DNA of 64,000 nucleotides, from the NCBI RefSeq assembly GCF_006711645.1, contig NZ_CP041247.1:992001-1056000 (forward strand). The letters run 5' to 3'. The notes beneath the pieces are model-generated. The model was not told the DNA's origin. It saw only the letters and a program-made list of their open reading frames with translations, and ran no database searches. The stretch comes from Klebsiella electrica (GTDB lineage: Bacteria; Pseudomonadota; Gammaproteobacteria; Enterobacterales; Enterobacteriaceae). A program made the translations under genes and the position numbers. Shown piece by piece: positions 34,992 to 45,193 of the stretch (within the stretch, counting starts at the first letter, position 1; each line of letters begins with the position of its first letter).

Positions 34992-37226
34992 ATGAACGGG
35001 GTGCAGATTCGCATTCGCGGTAAAGTGCAGGGGGTGGGCTTCCGCCCCTTTGTCTGGCAGCTGGCGCAGCAGTCAGCACGCTGCGGCGACGTATGTAACG
35101 ACGGTGACGGGGTACTGGTGCGCCTGCTGGGCGATGAGGCGGCGTTTCTCGCCGCGCTGACCCGCCGCTGCCCGCCGCTGGCGCGCATCGACAGCGTGGA
35201 AACCCGGCCGTTTCACTGGCGTAGGCAGCCGCAGGATTTCGCCATCCGCGAAAGCGGCGGCGGCAGTATGCGTACCCAGATTGTGCCCGATGCGGCCACC
35301 TGTCCGGCGTGCCTGGCGGAGATGAACAATCCGCAGGAGCGCCGCTACCGCTATCCGTTTATTAACTGTACCCACTGTGGGCCGCGTTTTACCATTATTC
35401 GCGCGATGCCCTATGACCGTCCCTTTACCTCAATGGCTCCTTTTCCCCTCTGTCCGCGCTGCGAGGCCGAGTATCGCCACCCTGGCGATCGACGTTTTCA
35501 TGCTCAGCCGGTGGCCTGCGCCGACTGCGGCCCGGGTCTGGAGTGGCGTACTGAAGCGCAATCGCTGATCGGAGAGGCGGCCTTGCAGGCGGCCATTCGC
35601 CAGTTGCAAGACGGACTGATTGTCGCCATCAAGGGGGTGGGTGGTTTTCACCTGGTGTGTGACGCCGGGAATCCGCGCGCGGTGGCGTTGCTGCGCGCGC
35701 GCAAACATCGTCCGGCAAAGCCGCTGGCGGTGATGCTGCCGACGGCAGACAGCCTGCCGGAAGCGGCGCAGGCGTTACTGACGTCACCCGCAGCGCCCAT
35801 CGTATTGATCGATAAATCACAGGTTGATGGCCTGTGTGACGACATTGCGCCCGCGCTGCATGAAGTGGGGGTGATGCTGCCATCTAATCCGTTGCAGCAT
35901 CTGGTTTTGCAGGCGCTGGCACGACCTTTAGTGATGACCTCCGGCAACCTGAGCGGACGGCCGCCGGCGATCGCCAACGCCGATGCGCTGCGCGATTTGG
36001 CCGGGATTGCCGATGGCTTTCTGCTGCACAACCGCGACATCGTGCAGCGGATGGATGACTCGGTGGTGCGGCAAAGTGGTGAAATGCTACGTCGTTCGCG
36101 GGGCTATGTGCCCGACGCGATGCCGCTACCGCCGGGGTTTCGTGACGTGCCGCCGCTGCTGTGCCTCGGCGCCGATATGAAAAATACCTTTTGTCTGGCG
36201 CGTGGAGAGCAGGCGGTACTGAGCCAGCACTTCGGCGACCTCGGCGATGAGGGCGTAGAACAACAGTGGCATCAGGCGCGGCGTCTGATGCAAGAGGTTT
36301 ATGGTTTCACCCCCAGCCTGGTGGTTAGCGATGCGCATCCGGGCTACCGCTCGACGCAGTGGGCGGCCTCGTTGGCGCTGCCGGTTGAGCGTGTCCTGCA
36401 TCACCATGCCCATGCCGCCGCCTGCCTGGCGGAACACGGCTGGCCGCTGGACGGCGGCGAGGTGATAGCCGTGGTCCTTGACGGTATCGGTATGGGGGAA
36501 GACGGCGCGCTGTGGGGCGGCGAGTGCCTGCGGGTCAACTACCGGCAGTGCGAACGCCTCGGCGGACTACCGGCGGTGGCGCTCCCCGGCGGCGATCTGG
36601 CGGCTCGTCAGCCGTGGCGCAATCTGCTGGCCCACTGCCTGGCCTACGTCGACGACTGGCAACACGATGCGCAAACCGCGGCGCTGCGCCGACACAACTG
36701 GCCGCTGCTGGCACGGGCTATTGCGCGGGGGATGAATGCGCCGAAGGCGTCGTCCTGCGGGCGATTGTTTGATGCGGTGGCCTGCGCGCTGGGCTGCGCG
36801 GCGGACAGCCTGAGCTATGAAGGCGAGGCGGCCTGTCGGCTGGAGGCGTTAGCCAGCGCCTGCGATGGCGTCACGCATCCTGTCCGCTTGCCGTGGCAGG
36901 CGGGCGAACTGGATCTGGCTACCTTCTGGCCGCAGTGGCTGGGATGGCGGGCGAACCGCGAACAAAAAGCCTGGGCCTTTCACGATGCGCTCGCCTGCGG
37001 AGTGGCTGCGATGGCGAGCGATTGTGCGACGTCGCGGGGGATAACTACGCTGGCATTCAGCGGCGGCGTGTTGCATAACCGGCTGCTGGTCTCACGATTG
37101 ACCTTTTATCTGGCGGATTTTACTCTGCTGTTTCCGCAGCAGCTCCCTGCCGGCGATGGGGCCATCGCGTTTGGTCAGGCGGTCGTGGCCGCAGCCCGCT
37201 GGCAGGCTCACAGGGCATCATCATGA
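34992..37226 (+). CDS. hypF: Carbamoyltransferase HypF
   Basis: A 744-residue maturation protein that activates carbamoyl phosphate and transfers the carbamoyl group to HypE. Domains in order: acylphosphatase-like ([16 protein letters not shown], residues 1-90); two zinc-finger modules with [24 protein letters not shown] and CADCGPGL (about 105-185); YrdC-like (about 200-380); Kae1-like carbamoyltransferase with [15 protein letters not shown] and [10 protein letters not shown]. The stop overlaps the next gene by 4 bp (ATGA). Confidence 0.96.
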   Translation: MNGVQIRIRGKVQGVGFRPFVWQLAQQSARCGDVCNDGDGVLVRLLGDEAAFLAALTRRCPPLARIDSVETRPFHWRRQPQDFAIRESGGGSMRTQIVPDAATCPACLAEMNNPQERRYRYPFINCTHCGPRFTIIRAMPYDRPFTSMAPFPLCPRCEAEYRHPGDRRFHAQPVACADCGPGLEWRTEAQSLIGEAALQAAIRQLQDGLIVAIKGVGGFHLVCDAGNPRAVALLRARKHRPAKPLAVMLPTADSLPEAAQALLTSPAAPIVLIDKSQVDGLCDDIAPALHEVGVMLPSNPLQHLVLQALARPLVMTSGNLSGRPPAIANADALRDLAGIADGFLLHNRDIVQRMDDSVVRQSGEMLRRSRGYVPDAMPLPPGFRDVPPLLCLGADMKNTFCLARGEQAVLSQHFGDLGDEGVEQQWHQARRLMQEVYGFTPSLVVSDAHPGYRSTQWAASLALPVERVLHHHAHAAACLAEHGWPLDGGEVIAVVLDGIGMGEDGALWGGECLRVNYRQCERLGGLPAVALPGGDLAARQPWRNLLAHCLAYVDDWQHDAQTAALRRHNWPLLARAIARGMNAPKASSCGRLFDAVACALGCAADSLSYEGEAACRLEALASACDGVTHPVRLPWQAGELDLATFWPQWLGWRANREQKAWAFHDALACGVAAMASDCATSRGITTLAFSGGVLHNRLLVSRLTFYLADFTLLFPQQLPAGDGAIAFGQAVVAAARWQAHRASS

Positions 37227-38269
37227 TAGTGACAATTTTACGCCAGCAGCCGCGTGCCGCCGCGCTGGTGCTGGGACTGATTGTGGCAAATTTGCTGGCC
37301 TGGTGCTGGGCCTGGCAGGCGTTTGGCGATAGCGGCGCGCTGATGGCGGCGAGTCTGTTGGCCTGGGGGTATGGATTGCGCCATGCGGTCGATGCCGACC
37401 ATATCGCGGCGATCGACAGCGTCACTCGCAAAATGATGCAGCAGGGGCGTCGACCCTTTGCCGTCGGAGCCTGGTTCTCATTGGGTCACTCGTCGGTTGT
37501 GGTACTGGCTTCGGCGGCGATTGCCGCGACCGCCACCGCTTTCGGTCGGCAGATGAGCTGGTTTCACGATACCGGCAGCGTGATTGGCACGGCGGTCTCG
37601 GCGCTGTTTTTATTACTGATGGCGTTTATCAATCTGGTGATTTTACGCAGCGTCTGGCGCAGTTTTCGCGCGTGGAAGAGAGGCGGCAAGGTGAGCGATG
37701 AGGTGGCGACCGGCGGCGGCATGATGAGCTGGCTGTTCGGTAAAACCTTTCGTCTGATTAGTCGTAGCTGGCAGATGTATCTGGTGGGCTTTCTGTTCGG
37801 CCTCGGATTTGATACCGCCACCGAGATCGGCGTGCTGGGGATTTCTGCCGCCAGCGCGTCAAGCGGCATGTCCATCTGGGCGATCATGGTCTTTCCGGCG
37901 CTGTTTGCCAGCGGGATGGCGTTGGTGGATACCCTCGATAATGTGCTGATGGTCGGCGCCTACGGCTGGGCATTTAGCAAGCCGCAGCGCAAGCTCTATT
38001 ACAATATGACCATTACCGGCACGTCGGTGGTAGTGGCATTATTTATCGGTGGTCTGGAAGCGCTGGGGCTGCTGATGGACAAGTTTTCGCTTAGCGGCGG
38101 GCTATGGCGCTGGGTCGGCGCGCTGAACGATAATCTCGGCGACGCCGGTTTTGTGGTTATCGGGCTGTTTGTCGCCTGCTGGGCGCTGTCGGTGCTCAAC
38201 TACCGCTGGCGCGGTTACGATAATCTGGCGTGCCAGACTGGGGATTCCCCCGGCTCGCGCTGCGCTTAG
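37223..38269 (+). CDS. NiCoT-family nickel/cobalt transporter (HoxN/NixA type)
   Basis: A 348-residue inner-membrane permease with about eight helices. The family signature is complete: [17 protein letters not shown] (HX4DH in helix II), [25 protein letters not shown] and [13 protein letters not shown]. It imports Ni2+ (or Co2+) by secondary transport. Its ATG overlaps the hypF stop, so it is translated together with a hydrogenase maturation gene, making nickel for HycE the likely purpose. E. coli K-12 lacks this gene here. The last residues PGSRCA and the TAG stop lie inside a REP element. Confidence 0.92.
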   Translation: MIVTILRQQPRAAALVLGLIVANLLAWCWAWQAFGDSGALMAASLLAWGYGLRHAVDADHIAAIDSVTRKMMQQGRRPFAVGAWFSLGHSSVVVLASAAIAATATAFGRQMSWFHDTGSVIGTAVSALFLLLMAFINLVILRSVWRSFRAWKRGGKVSDEVATGGGMMSWLFGKTFRLISRSWQMYLVGFLFGLGFDTATEIGVLGISAASASSGMSIWAIMVFPALFASGMALVDTLDNVLMVGAYGWAFSKPQRKLYYNMTITGTSVVVALFIGGLEALGLLMDKFSLSGGLWRWVGALNDNLGDAGFVVIGLFVACWALSVLNYRWRGYDNLACQTGDSPGSRCA

Positions 38270-38577
38270 CCGGGCTACCTGAGCCAGGCTGGCATGATGC
38301 CCGGCGGCGCTGCGCTTGCGCGGGCCTACGGGATGAAGGCCGAACTGTAGGCCGGGTCAGCATCGCGCCACCCGGCAAAATACCAACGCAGAAGCGTAGC
38401 CCGGGTAAGGCGCTTGCGCCGCAACCCGGGAATAACGTTCGTTTGGGCAGGTTAATACGGGAATAATGCCCGTCCGGGCAGGTTGATTCCCCCCCGGCTT
38501 GCGCTGCGCTTAGCCGGGCTACCTTAGCCGGGCTGGCATGATGCCCGGCGGCGCAGCGCTTGCGTGGGTCTACGGGA
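38247..38577. repeat. Dense cluster of REP elements (BIME) between the Ni transporter and norW
   Basis: About seven palindromic units in 330 bp: 38247-38278, 38298-38332, 38347-38377, 38396-38431, 38492-38522 and 38541-38577 are clear; partial units fill the gaps. Two families alternate, CCGGCTCGCGCTGCGCTTAG-type and GTAGCCCGGGTAAGGCGC-type. A separate short motif, GGGCAGGTT preceded by CGTCC or CGTTT, recurs at about 38445, 38474 and 38596. The cluster lies between convergent genes, and the first unit contains the Ni-transporter stop. Confidence 0.9.
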
Positions 38578-38600
38578 CGAATACCGTCCGTCCGGGCAGG

Positions 38601-39734
38601 TTAACTCACCAATTGTTTGAGCAGCGCAAAGGCCTCTTTCATTTTGTCTTCGCTGACGACAAAGGCGCGCAGCTGGTTAGCGGCATCCACTCCTTTCGCC
38701 ACCAGCCCCTCTTTGGCGGCAAGCAGATTCCACGTCAGATCGTCTCGCTGCATCTCACCGGCCAGATGCAGCGGCAGATCCGGCGTTTTGACCTTTACCA
38801 GCATCGGCGGCAGGGTCAGTTCGCTCGCCTGCGCCAGCAGGTTTTTCGCAAGGCACATCGCGCTCAGTAAAATCGGCTGCAGAAACGGCAGGACGCTGCC
38901 ATTGATTTCCGCGCAGTCGCCGAGGGCGTAAATGGCCGGATCGCTGGTCTGCAGCCGGCTGTTCACCACCACGCCACGACGAATCATCAACCCGGCATGG
39001 CGCGCCAGCGCCGTTTCCGGGCGCAGACCGGCGGCGGCCACGACCGCATCGACGGTGACGCTGCGCTGACGATCAAGGCTGATGCGTATGCCGGCGGCGG
39101 TTTGCTCCAGTCCTTCAAGCTGCGTTTTCAACATCAGGTGCACGCCCATATCGGTGAGCCGATGCTGCAGACGACTGCTGACTTCCGGCGGCATCAGCGC
39201 AGAGAGCACGCTGGCGGAGTTATCGACCACCGTCACCGCTTTCCCGGCGCGGCAGAAGTCCATCGCCAGCTCGCAGCCAATCAGGCCGCCGCCGACGATC
39301 AGCACGCGTTGCGCATCGTGGAGCTGACTCTGCGCGGCGCCGTATTCGCGCTGGCTGTTGAGGGTCTGCATCAGCTCGCGCCCCCGCACCGGCGGAATAA
39401 ACGGCGCTGCGCCCGTCGCCAGCACCAGCTTGTCGTAGCGCCATTGACGATCCTCACTTTTCACCACTTTCGCTCCGGCGTCGATGCCACTGACCCAGGT
39501 GTGCGGAAACAGACGCAGATGGTACTGTTCGGCGAATTCACCCGCCGTTTGCAGGGTCAGATCGTCGGCACGTTGGCCGCGGCTGACCACATGGCTGAGG
39601 TCCGGTTTGTTGTACTCATCCATGCTGTCGGCGGCGATCAGCGTCAGCGGAATGTGGGTATCCTGCTTGCGGATATTTTTCACCAGCTGACGGGCCGCAA
39701 AGCCCGAGCCGATGATGACGATGCCATCACTCAT
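38601..39734 (-). CDS. norW: NADH:flavorubredoxin reductase NorW
   Basis: A 377-residue FAD/NADH oxidoreductase that reduces the rubredoxin domain of NorV. The FAD-binding [15 protein letters not shown] is at the N-terminus, the NADH-binding [16 protein letters not shown] near residue 145, and the second FAD motif [13 protein letters not shown] near 275. Its ATG overlaps the norV stop by 4 bp, giving a norVW operon. Confidence 0.95.
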   Translation of the reverse strand: MSDGIVIIGSGFAARQLVKNIRKQDTHIPLTLIAADSMDEYNKPDLSHVVSRGQRADDLTLQTAGEFAEQYHLRLFPHTWVSGIDAGAKVVKSEDRQWRYDKLVLATGAAPFIPPVRGRELMQTLNSQREYGAAQSQLHDAQRVLIVGGGLIGCELAMDFCRAGKAVTVVDNSASVLSALMPPEVSSRLQHRLTDMGVHLMLKTQLEGLEQTAAGIRISLDRQRSVTVDAVVAAAGLRPETALARHAGLMIRRGVVVNSRLQTSDPAIYALGDCAEINGSVLPFLQPILLSAMCLAKNLLAQASELTLPPMLVKVKTPDLPLHLAGEMQRDDLTWNLLAAKEGLVAKGVDAANQLRAFVVSEDKMKEAFALLKQLVS

Positions 39735-41173
39735 TTTGCCTCCGTCGCCAGTACGTCAAATACCTCTTTGCCGAGAGAGCATTCCGGGCACAGGAAGTTA
39801 TCCGGGACCTCGCTCCACGGCGTCCCCGGCTGGACATCCTGGTTCGGTTCGCCTTTCGCCGGATCGTAAACCCACTGGCAGACGCTGCACTGCATCGACG
39901 GGCCGAGATCGGCTGCTGCTGCACAGGCGCAGTTTTCTTGTTCCGGCGCGGTTTGTACTGCGGCGACCGGCAGCGGCGAAAGCGCCCACTGGCGGGCAAT
40001 TTCACGGCCGTGTTCGCGGCACAGCTCCAGCGCGTCGAGGTCCGGGCGCCATTTGGCCTTCAGGCTCAGCGACATTTCAAAGCCGGCATCCTGTAAGCGG
40101 GTGGACAGGCGATCGACCGCACCGCCGCTCCAGCCGTGAGAGCCGAAGGCGCTGGCGCGCTTATTGCGAAAACGCAGGCCGGTCATCTCTTCAACCAGTC
40201 CGGCGATTTTCGGCATCATCACATTATTCATGGTCGAGGTGCCGACCAGCACCCCTTTTGAGCGGAAGACGTTGGTCAGGATTTCGTTTTTATCGCTACG
40301 GGCGACGTTGAAGATTTTCACCGCCACGCGCGGGTCCATGTCGGTAATTCCCTGGGCTATCGCATCGGCCATCATGCGGGTATTGTTCGACATGGTGTCA
40401 TAGAAGAGCGTGATGCGGTCTTCCTGGTAATCGGCGGCCCATTTCAGGTACAGCTCAACGATTTGCGTCGGGTTGTCGCGCCAGACCACGCCGTGGGAGG
40501 TGGCTATCATGTCGACCGGCAGGTTAAAGCCGAGGATTTCGGTGATTTTTGGCGTCACCAGGCGGCTGAACGGGGTCAGGATGTTGGCATAGTAGCGCTG
40601 ACACTGCTCGAACAGCTCGCTCTGATCGACTTCGTCATTAAACAGGTGCTCGTCGCAGTAGTGCTGGCCGAAGGCGTCGTTGCTGAACAGCACCGCATCG
40701 CCGGTCATATAGGTCATCATGCTGTCCGGCCAGTGCAGCATCGGCGTTTCGACGAAGATCAGCTGCTTGCCGTTACCGATGTCGAGGCTGTCCCCGGTTT
40801 TCACCACCTTAAAGTTCCACTCCGGGTGATGGTGATGGCCGGTTATGGAGTCAATGGCGTTGGCGGTGCAGTAAATCGGCGTATCCGGGATACTGTTCAT
40901 CAGCTCGGTCAGCGCGCCGGCATGGTCTTCTTCCGCATGGTTAATCACGATGCAGTCAATATCGGCAAGATCGATCTCGCTACGCAGGTTCTGCACGAAC
41001 TCGCGGCTGAATTTATGATCGACGGTATCAATCAGGATATTTTTCTCTTCACGGATGAGATAGCTGTTGTAGCTACTGCCGCGCAGCGTTTTGTATTCAG
41101 TACCGTGAAAATCACGCACTTCCCAGTCACGTTGGCCAACCCAATGAATATTATTTTTAACCACAACAGACAT
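39731..41173 (-). CDS. norV: Anaerobic nitric oxide reductase flavorubredoxin NorV
   Basis: A 480-residue NO reductase. The N-terminal metallo-beta-lactamase-like domain carries the di-iron ligands [10 protein letters not shown] and others; a flavodoxin domain ([19 protein letters not shown]) follows at about 255; a rubredoxin domain ends the protein with CSVCQWVYD and CPECS. It reduces NO to N2O in the cytoplasm. ATG 41173 is preferred over a GTG two codons earlier. Controlled by NorR from the divergent side. Confidence 0.96.
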   Translation of the reverse strand: MSVVVKNNIHWVGQRDWEVRDFHGTEYKTLRGSSYNSYLIREEKNILIDTVDHKFSREFVQNLRSEIDLADIDCIVINHAEEDHAGALTELMNSIPDTPIYCTANAIDSITGHHHHPEWNFKVVKTGDSLDIGNGKQLIFVETPMLHWPDSMMTYMTGDAVLFSNDAFGQHYCDEHLFNDEVDQSELFEQCQRYYANILTPFSRLVTPKITEILGFNLPVDMIATSHGVVWRDNPTQIVELYLKWAADYQEDRITLFYDTMSNNTRMMADAIAQGITDMDPRVAVKIFNVARSDKNEILTNVFRSKGVLVGTSTMNNVMMPKIAGLVEEMTGLRFRNKRASAFGSHGWSGGAVDRLSTRLQDAGFEMSLSLKAKWRPDLDALELCREHGREIARQWALSPLPVAAVQTAPEQENCACAAAADLGPSMQCSVCQWVYDPAKGEPNQDVQPGTPWSEVPDNFLCPECSLGKEVFDVLATEAK

Positions 41174-41220
41174 AGCCACCTCAATTAATTCAGCGTGTTC
41201 AGATAAGATGAATTGCTTAT

Positions 41221-41236
41221 ATCAAGTTGCATGCCA
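41221..41236 (-). promoter_or_regulatory. Candidate sigma-54 promoter of norVW
   Basis: On the minus strand TGGCATGCAACTTGAT has a perfect -24 element; the -12 reads TTGAT where TTGCT is usual. It lies about 48 bp before norV, with an AT-rich stretch (possible IHF bend) between it and the NorR sites. Confidence 0.65.
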
Positions 41237-41292
41237 ACTTTTTAATTTATTGATTTTAAATGTTTTTATATTTTCTTCTTAAAGCGGTTGAT

Positions 41293-41348
41293 GTCAAAAT
41301 GACAATGGTTAAAATAGTCGTTATGACAATGATTAATGTCAAAATGAC
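41293..41348. promoter_or_regulatory. Three NorR enhancer sites
   Basis: GTCAAAATGAC (41293-41303), GTCGTTATGAC (41317-41327) and GTCAAAATGAC (41338-41348) each fit the NorR core GT-N7-AC with the TCA/TGA flanks. Three sites are also found in E. coli and are needed for assembly of the NorR hexamer. The site nearest norR ends 12 bp before its start, so binding may also autoregulate norR. Confidence 0.88.
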
Positions 41349-41360
41349 AATGGGGCTGCA

Positions 41361-42905
41361 ATGAGCTTTTCCGTAGAGGTACTGGCGAAAATCGCCATTG
41401 ATTTACAAAGCGATATTGGTCACGCCGACCGGTTCTCGCGTTTGATAGCCACCCTGCGGCAGGTGCTGGGATGTGATGCCTCGGCGCTGCTGCGCTACGA
41501 TGCCCATCAGTTTGTGCCGCTGGCGATCGACGGACTGGCTCAGGATGTGCTGGGGCGACGCTTTGCATTGGCCGGGCACCCGCGGCTGGAGGCGATTGCC
41601 CGCGCGGGGGACGTCGTGCGCTTTCCGGCGGACAGCGATCTGCCCGACCCTTATGACGGGTTGATTCCCGGCCAGGAGAGCCTCAAGGTTCACGCCTGCG
41701 TAGGGCTGCCGCTGTTTGCCGGACAAACCCTGATAGGCGCTTTGACTCTCGACGGGATGGACGCCGACCGTTTCGATAGCTTCAGCGATGAGGAGCTACG
41801 GCTGATTGCGGCGCTGGTGGCAGGGGCGCTGAATAACGCGCTGCTCATTGCCCGCCTCGAAAATCAGAACGTGCTGCCGGAGGCGAGCGCGAGCTATACG
41901 CCTCCCGACCGCCAGGAGATTATCGGCCTGTCGGCGCCGATACAGCAGTTGAAAAAAGAGATCGATATCGTCGCCGCGTCGGATTTGAACGTGCTGATTA
42001 GCGGAGAAACCGGCACCGGCAAAGAGCTGGTGGCGAAAGCGGTCCATCAGGGATCGGCGCGGGCGGCCAATCCGCTGATCTATCTGAACTGTGCGGCGCT
42101 GCCGGAGAGCGTGGCGGAAAGCGAGCTGTTCGGGCATGTGAAAGGGGCGTTTACCGGGGCTATCAGCAACCGCAGCGGCAAGTTTGAAATGGCCGATAAC
42201 GGGACCCTGTTTCTTGATGAAATCGGGGAGCTGTCGCTGGCGCTGCAGGCCAAGCTGCTGCGCGTATTGCAGTACGGCGATATTCAGCGCGTGGGCGACG
42301 ATCGCAGCCTGCGGGTCGACGTGCGGGTACTGGCGGCCACCAACCGCGATCTGCGCCAGGAGGTGATCGCCGGCCGTTTTCGCGCCGATCTCTATCACCG
42401 CCTGAGCGTGTTTCCGCTCTCGGTGCCGGCGTTGCGCGATCGTGACGATGATGTGGTGCTGCTGGCGGGGTATTTCTGCGAGCAGTGTCGCCTGCGGATG
42501 GGGCTGGCGCAGGTGGTGCTGAGCGATGCCACGCGGGCAAGGCTGCGCAGCTGGCCGTGGCCTGGCAACGTGCGTGAGCTGGAACATGCGATTCATCGCG
42601 CGGTGGTGCTGGCGCGGGCGACGCAGGCTGGCGACGAGGTGCGGCTCTCCCCGGCGCATTTTCAATTTGCCGTCGACGCGCCCGGGCTGCCCGCCGCGAC
42701 ACCGGCGGCGCCGATGCAGGCTATCAATCTGCGCGCGGCGACCGAGGCCTTCCAGCGCGAGGCGATTTCCCGCGCGTTAGCGGATAACCATCGCAACTGG
42801 GCTGCCGCCGCCCGCGCGCTGGAGCTTGATGTCGCCAACCTGCACCGGCTGGCGAAGCGTCTGGGGCTTAAAGAATCCCGGCCTGATAGAAGTTCTGTAG
42901 GTTAA
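41361..42905 (+). CDS. norR: NO-responsive sigma-54 activator NorR
   Basis: A 514-residue activator. Residues 1-170 form the GAF domain whose mononuclear iron senses NO. The AAA+ domain (about 190-430) has Walker [13 protein letters not shown], the sigma-54 loop [15 protein letters not shown] and Walker [12 protein letters not shown]. The C-terminal helix-turn-helix is [20 protein letters not shown]. It activates norVW. The 3' end overlaps the convergent gutQ gene by 38 bp. Confidence 0.95.
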   Translation: MSFSVEVLAKIAIDLQSDIGHADRFSRLIATLRQVLGCDASALLRYDAHQFVPLAIDGLAQDVLGRRFALAGHPRLEAIARAGDVVRFPADSDLPDPYDGLIPGQESLKVHACVGLPLFAGQTLIGALTLDGMDADRFDSFSDEELRLIAALVAGALNNALLIARLENQNVLPEASASYTPPDRQEIIGLSAPIQQLKKEIDIVAASDLNVLISGETGTGKELVAKAVHQGSARAANPLIYLNCAALPESVAESELFGHVKGAFTGAISNRSGKFEMADNGTLFLDEIGELSLALQAKLLRVLQYGDIQRVGDDRSLRVDVRVLAATNRDLRQEVIAGRFRADLYHRLSVFPLSVPALRDRDDDVVLLAGYFCEQCRLRMGLAQVVLSDATRARLRSWPWPGNVRELEHAIHRAVVLARATQAGDEVRLSPAHFQFAVDAPGLPAATPAAPMQAINLRAATEAFQREAISRALADNHRNWAAAARALELDVANLHRLAKRLGLKESRPDRSSVG

Positions 42906-43833
42906 TCGCCCCAACCAGAAGGCCGTTTTCGTCGACCACCGGGGCGGCGCTGATTTTGTGCTTCATCAGCCGCTCTTTGGCTTCGACCGCGCGGCTTTCT
43001 GCCTGCAGGGTGACGCCATTGCGGGTCATCGCCCGGGCAACGGCATCGTCGAGCGTTCCGCCGCCGACCAGCCAGCGGCGCAGGTCGCCATCGGTGAAGA
43101 CGCCCTGTACGCGGTTTTGCGTATCGCAGACTGCGACCAGACCGAGCCCGGTACGACTCAACTCCAGCATCGCGTCCATCACGCGGGTATCCAGATCGAC
43201 GCGCGGGACATCGTCGTCGCGGCGCATCAGATGATGAACCTTGTTCAGCAGCCGCGCGCCGAGGGCACCGGCGGGGTGTGAACGGGCGAAATCTTCTTCA
43301 TTGAAACCGCGGGCCTGCATCACCGCCATCGCCAGCGCGTCGCCGAGCATCAGAGTGTTGACGGTGCTGGAGGTGGGGGCCAGATGCATCGGGCAGGCTT
43401 CGCGTTCGACGGCGATATCCAGTACCGCTTTTGCCGCCAGCGCCAGCGGGGATTGCGATTTTCCGGTCATCGCCAGCAGCGGGATCCCTTTCTCTTCCAG
43501 ACGCGGGACGATGAGATCCAGCTCTTTGGCGCTGCCGGAGTAGGAGATAAACAGCATCACGTCGCGGCCATCCAGCATCCCGAGGTCGCCGTGCAGGGCT
43601 TCCGCCGGATGGACGAAAAAGGCCGGGGTGCCGGTACTGGCGAAAGTGGCCGCCAGCTTTTTGCCAATATGGCCTGACTTACCGATACCGGAGACCACCA
43701 GTTTCCCTTCGCAGTGGATGATGGTTTCCGCCGCGCGGATGAAGTCGTCGCCCAGGCGTTCAGGCAGACGGCTGGCCTCCTGTAGCTCCAGCATCAGAGT
43801 CTGGCGTCCGGCTTCTAACAGAAAGTTACTCAT
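42868..43833 (-). CDS. gutQ: Arabinose-5-phosphate isomerase GutQ
   Basis: A 321-residue KpsF/GutQ-type enzyme converting ribulose-5-phosphate to arabinose-5-phosphate, precursor of Kdo. The SIS domain (about 30-170) shows [21 protein letters not shown] and [12 protein letters not shown]. Two CBS domains follow (about 205-321). Last gene of the sorbitol operon, overlapping srlR by 8 bp. It converges on norR with a 38-bp overlap. Confidence 0.94.
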   Translation of the reverse strand: MSNFLLEAGRQTLMLELQEASRLPERLGDDFIRAAETIIHCEGKLVVSGIGKSGHIGKKLAATFASTGTPAFFVHPAEALHGDLGMLDGRDVMLFISYSGSAKELDLIVPRLEEKGIPLLAMTGKSQSPLALAAKAVLDIAVEREACPMHLAPTSSTVNTLMLGDALAMAVMQARGFNEEDFARSHPAGALGARLLNKVHHLMRRDDDVPRVDLDTRVMDAMLELSRTGLGLVAVCDTQNRVQGVFTDGDLRRWLVGGGTLDDAVARAMTRNGVTLQAESRAVEAKERLMKHKISAAPVVDENGLLVGAINLQNFYQAGIL

Positions 43834-44599
43834 GTTCTTCTCCAGTGATAATCACTTCGATGCCTTGCTCTTCCAGCGCCCGCTGGAATGTCGGGTCAAT
43901 ACCGGCATCGGTAATCAGCTTGTCCACCCGCTCAAGGCCGCAGACGATATTCGGGCTCTTACGGCCAAATTTTGATGAGTCAGCCATCAGGATCACTTCT
44001 CTGGCGGCATTGCACATCGCTTTACTGACGGTATAGACCTCGTTGAAGGTGGTCACGCCGGCGTTCAGGTCGATGCCATCGGTGCCCATAAACAGTTTGT
44101 CGAAGCTGAACTGCTCGAAGGCGTTTTCCGCCAGCTGTCCGTGGAAGGAGGCAGATTTTTTACGGAAGGTGCCGCCGGGCATCAGGATCGTTTGTTCATT
44201 ATCCAGTTCGGACAGCGCGTTGACGATATGCAGGCTGTTGGTCATGACCGTGATGTTATTGAAGCGGCTGAGCAGCGGCACTATTTGCAGCACCGTACTG
44301 CCGGCATCGAGGATGATCGAATCGCCGTCGTGGATGTAGCGCACCGCGGTTTCGGCGATCAGCGCTTTTTTATGGGTGTTAATCAGCGTCTTATGATCGA
44401 TAGGCGGGTCGGACTCATCTTTGTTGAGGACCACGCCGCCGTAGGTGCGAATAACGGTACCGGCATTTTCGAGGATCACCAGATCCTTGCGGATGGTGGT
44501 GCCGGTGGTGTCGAAGTGTTGCGCCAGCTCTTCAACCGAGCATTTACCCTGCGCTTGCAGGTGCTCAACAATAGCTGCCTGGCGCTGACGTGGTTTCAT
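43826..44599 (-). CDS. srlR: DeoR-family sorbitol operon repressor SrlR (GutR)
   Basis: A 257-residue DeoR-type repressor. N-terminal helix-turn-helix: [20 protein letters not shown] then [16 protein letters not shown]. The C-terminal sensor domain carries [15 protein letters not shown] and [19 protein letters not shown], typical of sugar-phosphate sensing. It represses the srl genes in E. coli. No strong Shine-Dalgarno precedes ATG 44599. Inverted repeats nearby (44630-44645) may be its own operators. Confidence 0.93.
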   Translation of the reverse strand: MKPRQRQAAIVEHLQAQGKCSVEELAQHFDTTGTTIRKDLVILENAGTVIRTYGGVVLNKDESDPPIDHKTLINTHKKALIAETAVRYIHDGDSIILDAGSTVLQIVPLLSRFNNITVMTNSLHIVNALSELDNEQTILMPGGTFRKKSASFHGQLAENAFEQFSFDKLFMGTDGIDLNAGVTTFNEVYTVSKAMCNAAREVILMADSSKFGRKSPNIVCGLERVDKLITDAGIDPTFQRALEEQGIEVIITGEEHE

Positions 44600-44629
44600 A
44601 ACGGTAGTATCCTATCCTGCGTTAAGTTT

Positions 44630-44684
44630 CGAAATGATAATTTCGCAAGATATTTACTTTTACAACGAAATTATACATGTTTCG
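44630..44684 (-). promoter_or_regulatory. Candidate SrlR-type operators before srlR
   Basis: CGAAATGATAATTTCG (44630-44645) is an inverted repeat in the AT-rich gutM-srlR gap. A related arrangement, ACGAAATTATACATGTTTCG (44665-44684), reaches into the gutM 3' end. TTTCG/CGAAA arms are common in DeoR-family operators. A separate srlR promoter under self-control is possible; this is inference. Confidence 0.4.
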
Positions 44685-45030
44685 GTTTAAGCGCTAATGA
44701 TAGTGCATTCTGACAGAGCGGATCCTGGGGAAAGATCATATCTGGCTGCAATTCCTCACGATATTGCCCGTTTATTGCGGGGATTTTTTGCGGGCGGGCG
44801 AAGACGGTCACTCCTCGCATCAGCAGCGTATCACTGACGCGATCGTGGTCGTCAAAGGCGATGGCGACGATCGCGCGCGGTTTGAAGAGGCCCGCAGAGC
44901 GCCCGACGCCGACCCGTCCTTGCAGGCAAAGTCGGTCAAAGGCGCGGTTAAACTGGCGAATCTGCCAGCCGCCAAGCCCCAGCTGCGCCAGCCAGGCGAT
45001 GGCGGCGACGGTGATTAATGCGGTAACCAT
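44671..45030 (-). CDS. gutM: Sorbitol operon activator GutM
   Basis: A 119-residue protein closely matching E. coli GutM, an activator of sorbitol operon transcription. It starts with a hydrophobic segment (MVTALITVAAIAWLAQLGLG) that looks like a membrane anchor or uncleaved signal, followed by RFKPR-like FKPRAIVAIAFDD. No recognised DNA-binding motif is visible. ATG 45030 has GGAGA upstream; a TTG directly before it is ignored. A REP pair separates it from srlD. Confidence 0.92.
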   Translation of the reverse strand: MVTALITVAAIAWLAQLGLGGWQIRQFNRAFDRLCLQGRVGVGRSAGLFKPRAIVAIAFDDHDRVSDTLLMRGVTVFARPQKIPAINGQYREELQPDMIFPQDPLCQNALSLALKPKHV

Positions 45031-45067
45031 CAAAGTCTCCTTCCTTAAGCGATGTTGTCGGGAAGTA

Positions 45068-45161
45068 CCCGGGTCGCGGCGCGAGCGCCTTACCCGGGCT
45101 ACCCGTCGGCAAGCCGTGCTGGCCTGTTGTTTGTAGCCCGGTCAGCGCAGCGCCACCGGGA
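45068..45161. repeat. REP pair between srlD and gutM
   Basis: CCCGGGTCGCGGCGCGAGCG onward (45068-45102) and GTAGCCCGGTCAGCGCAGCG onward (45133-45161) are inverted relative to each other. They lie inside the srl transcript and could protect srlAEBD mRNA from 3' decay, lowering distal gene output. Confidence 0.85.
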
Positions 45162-45193
45162 GAAAACGACATCCCGGCCCGATGGCGCTGGGT

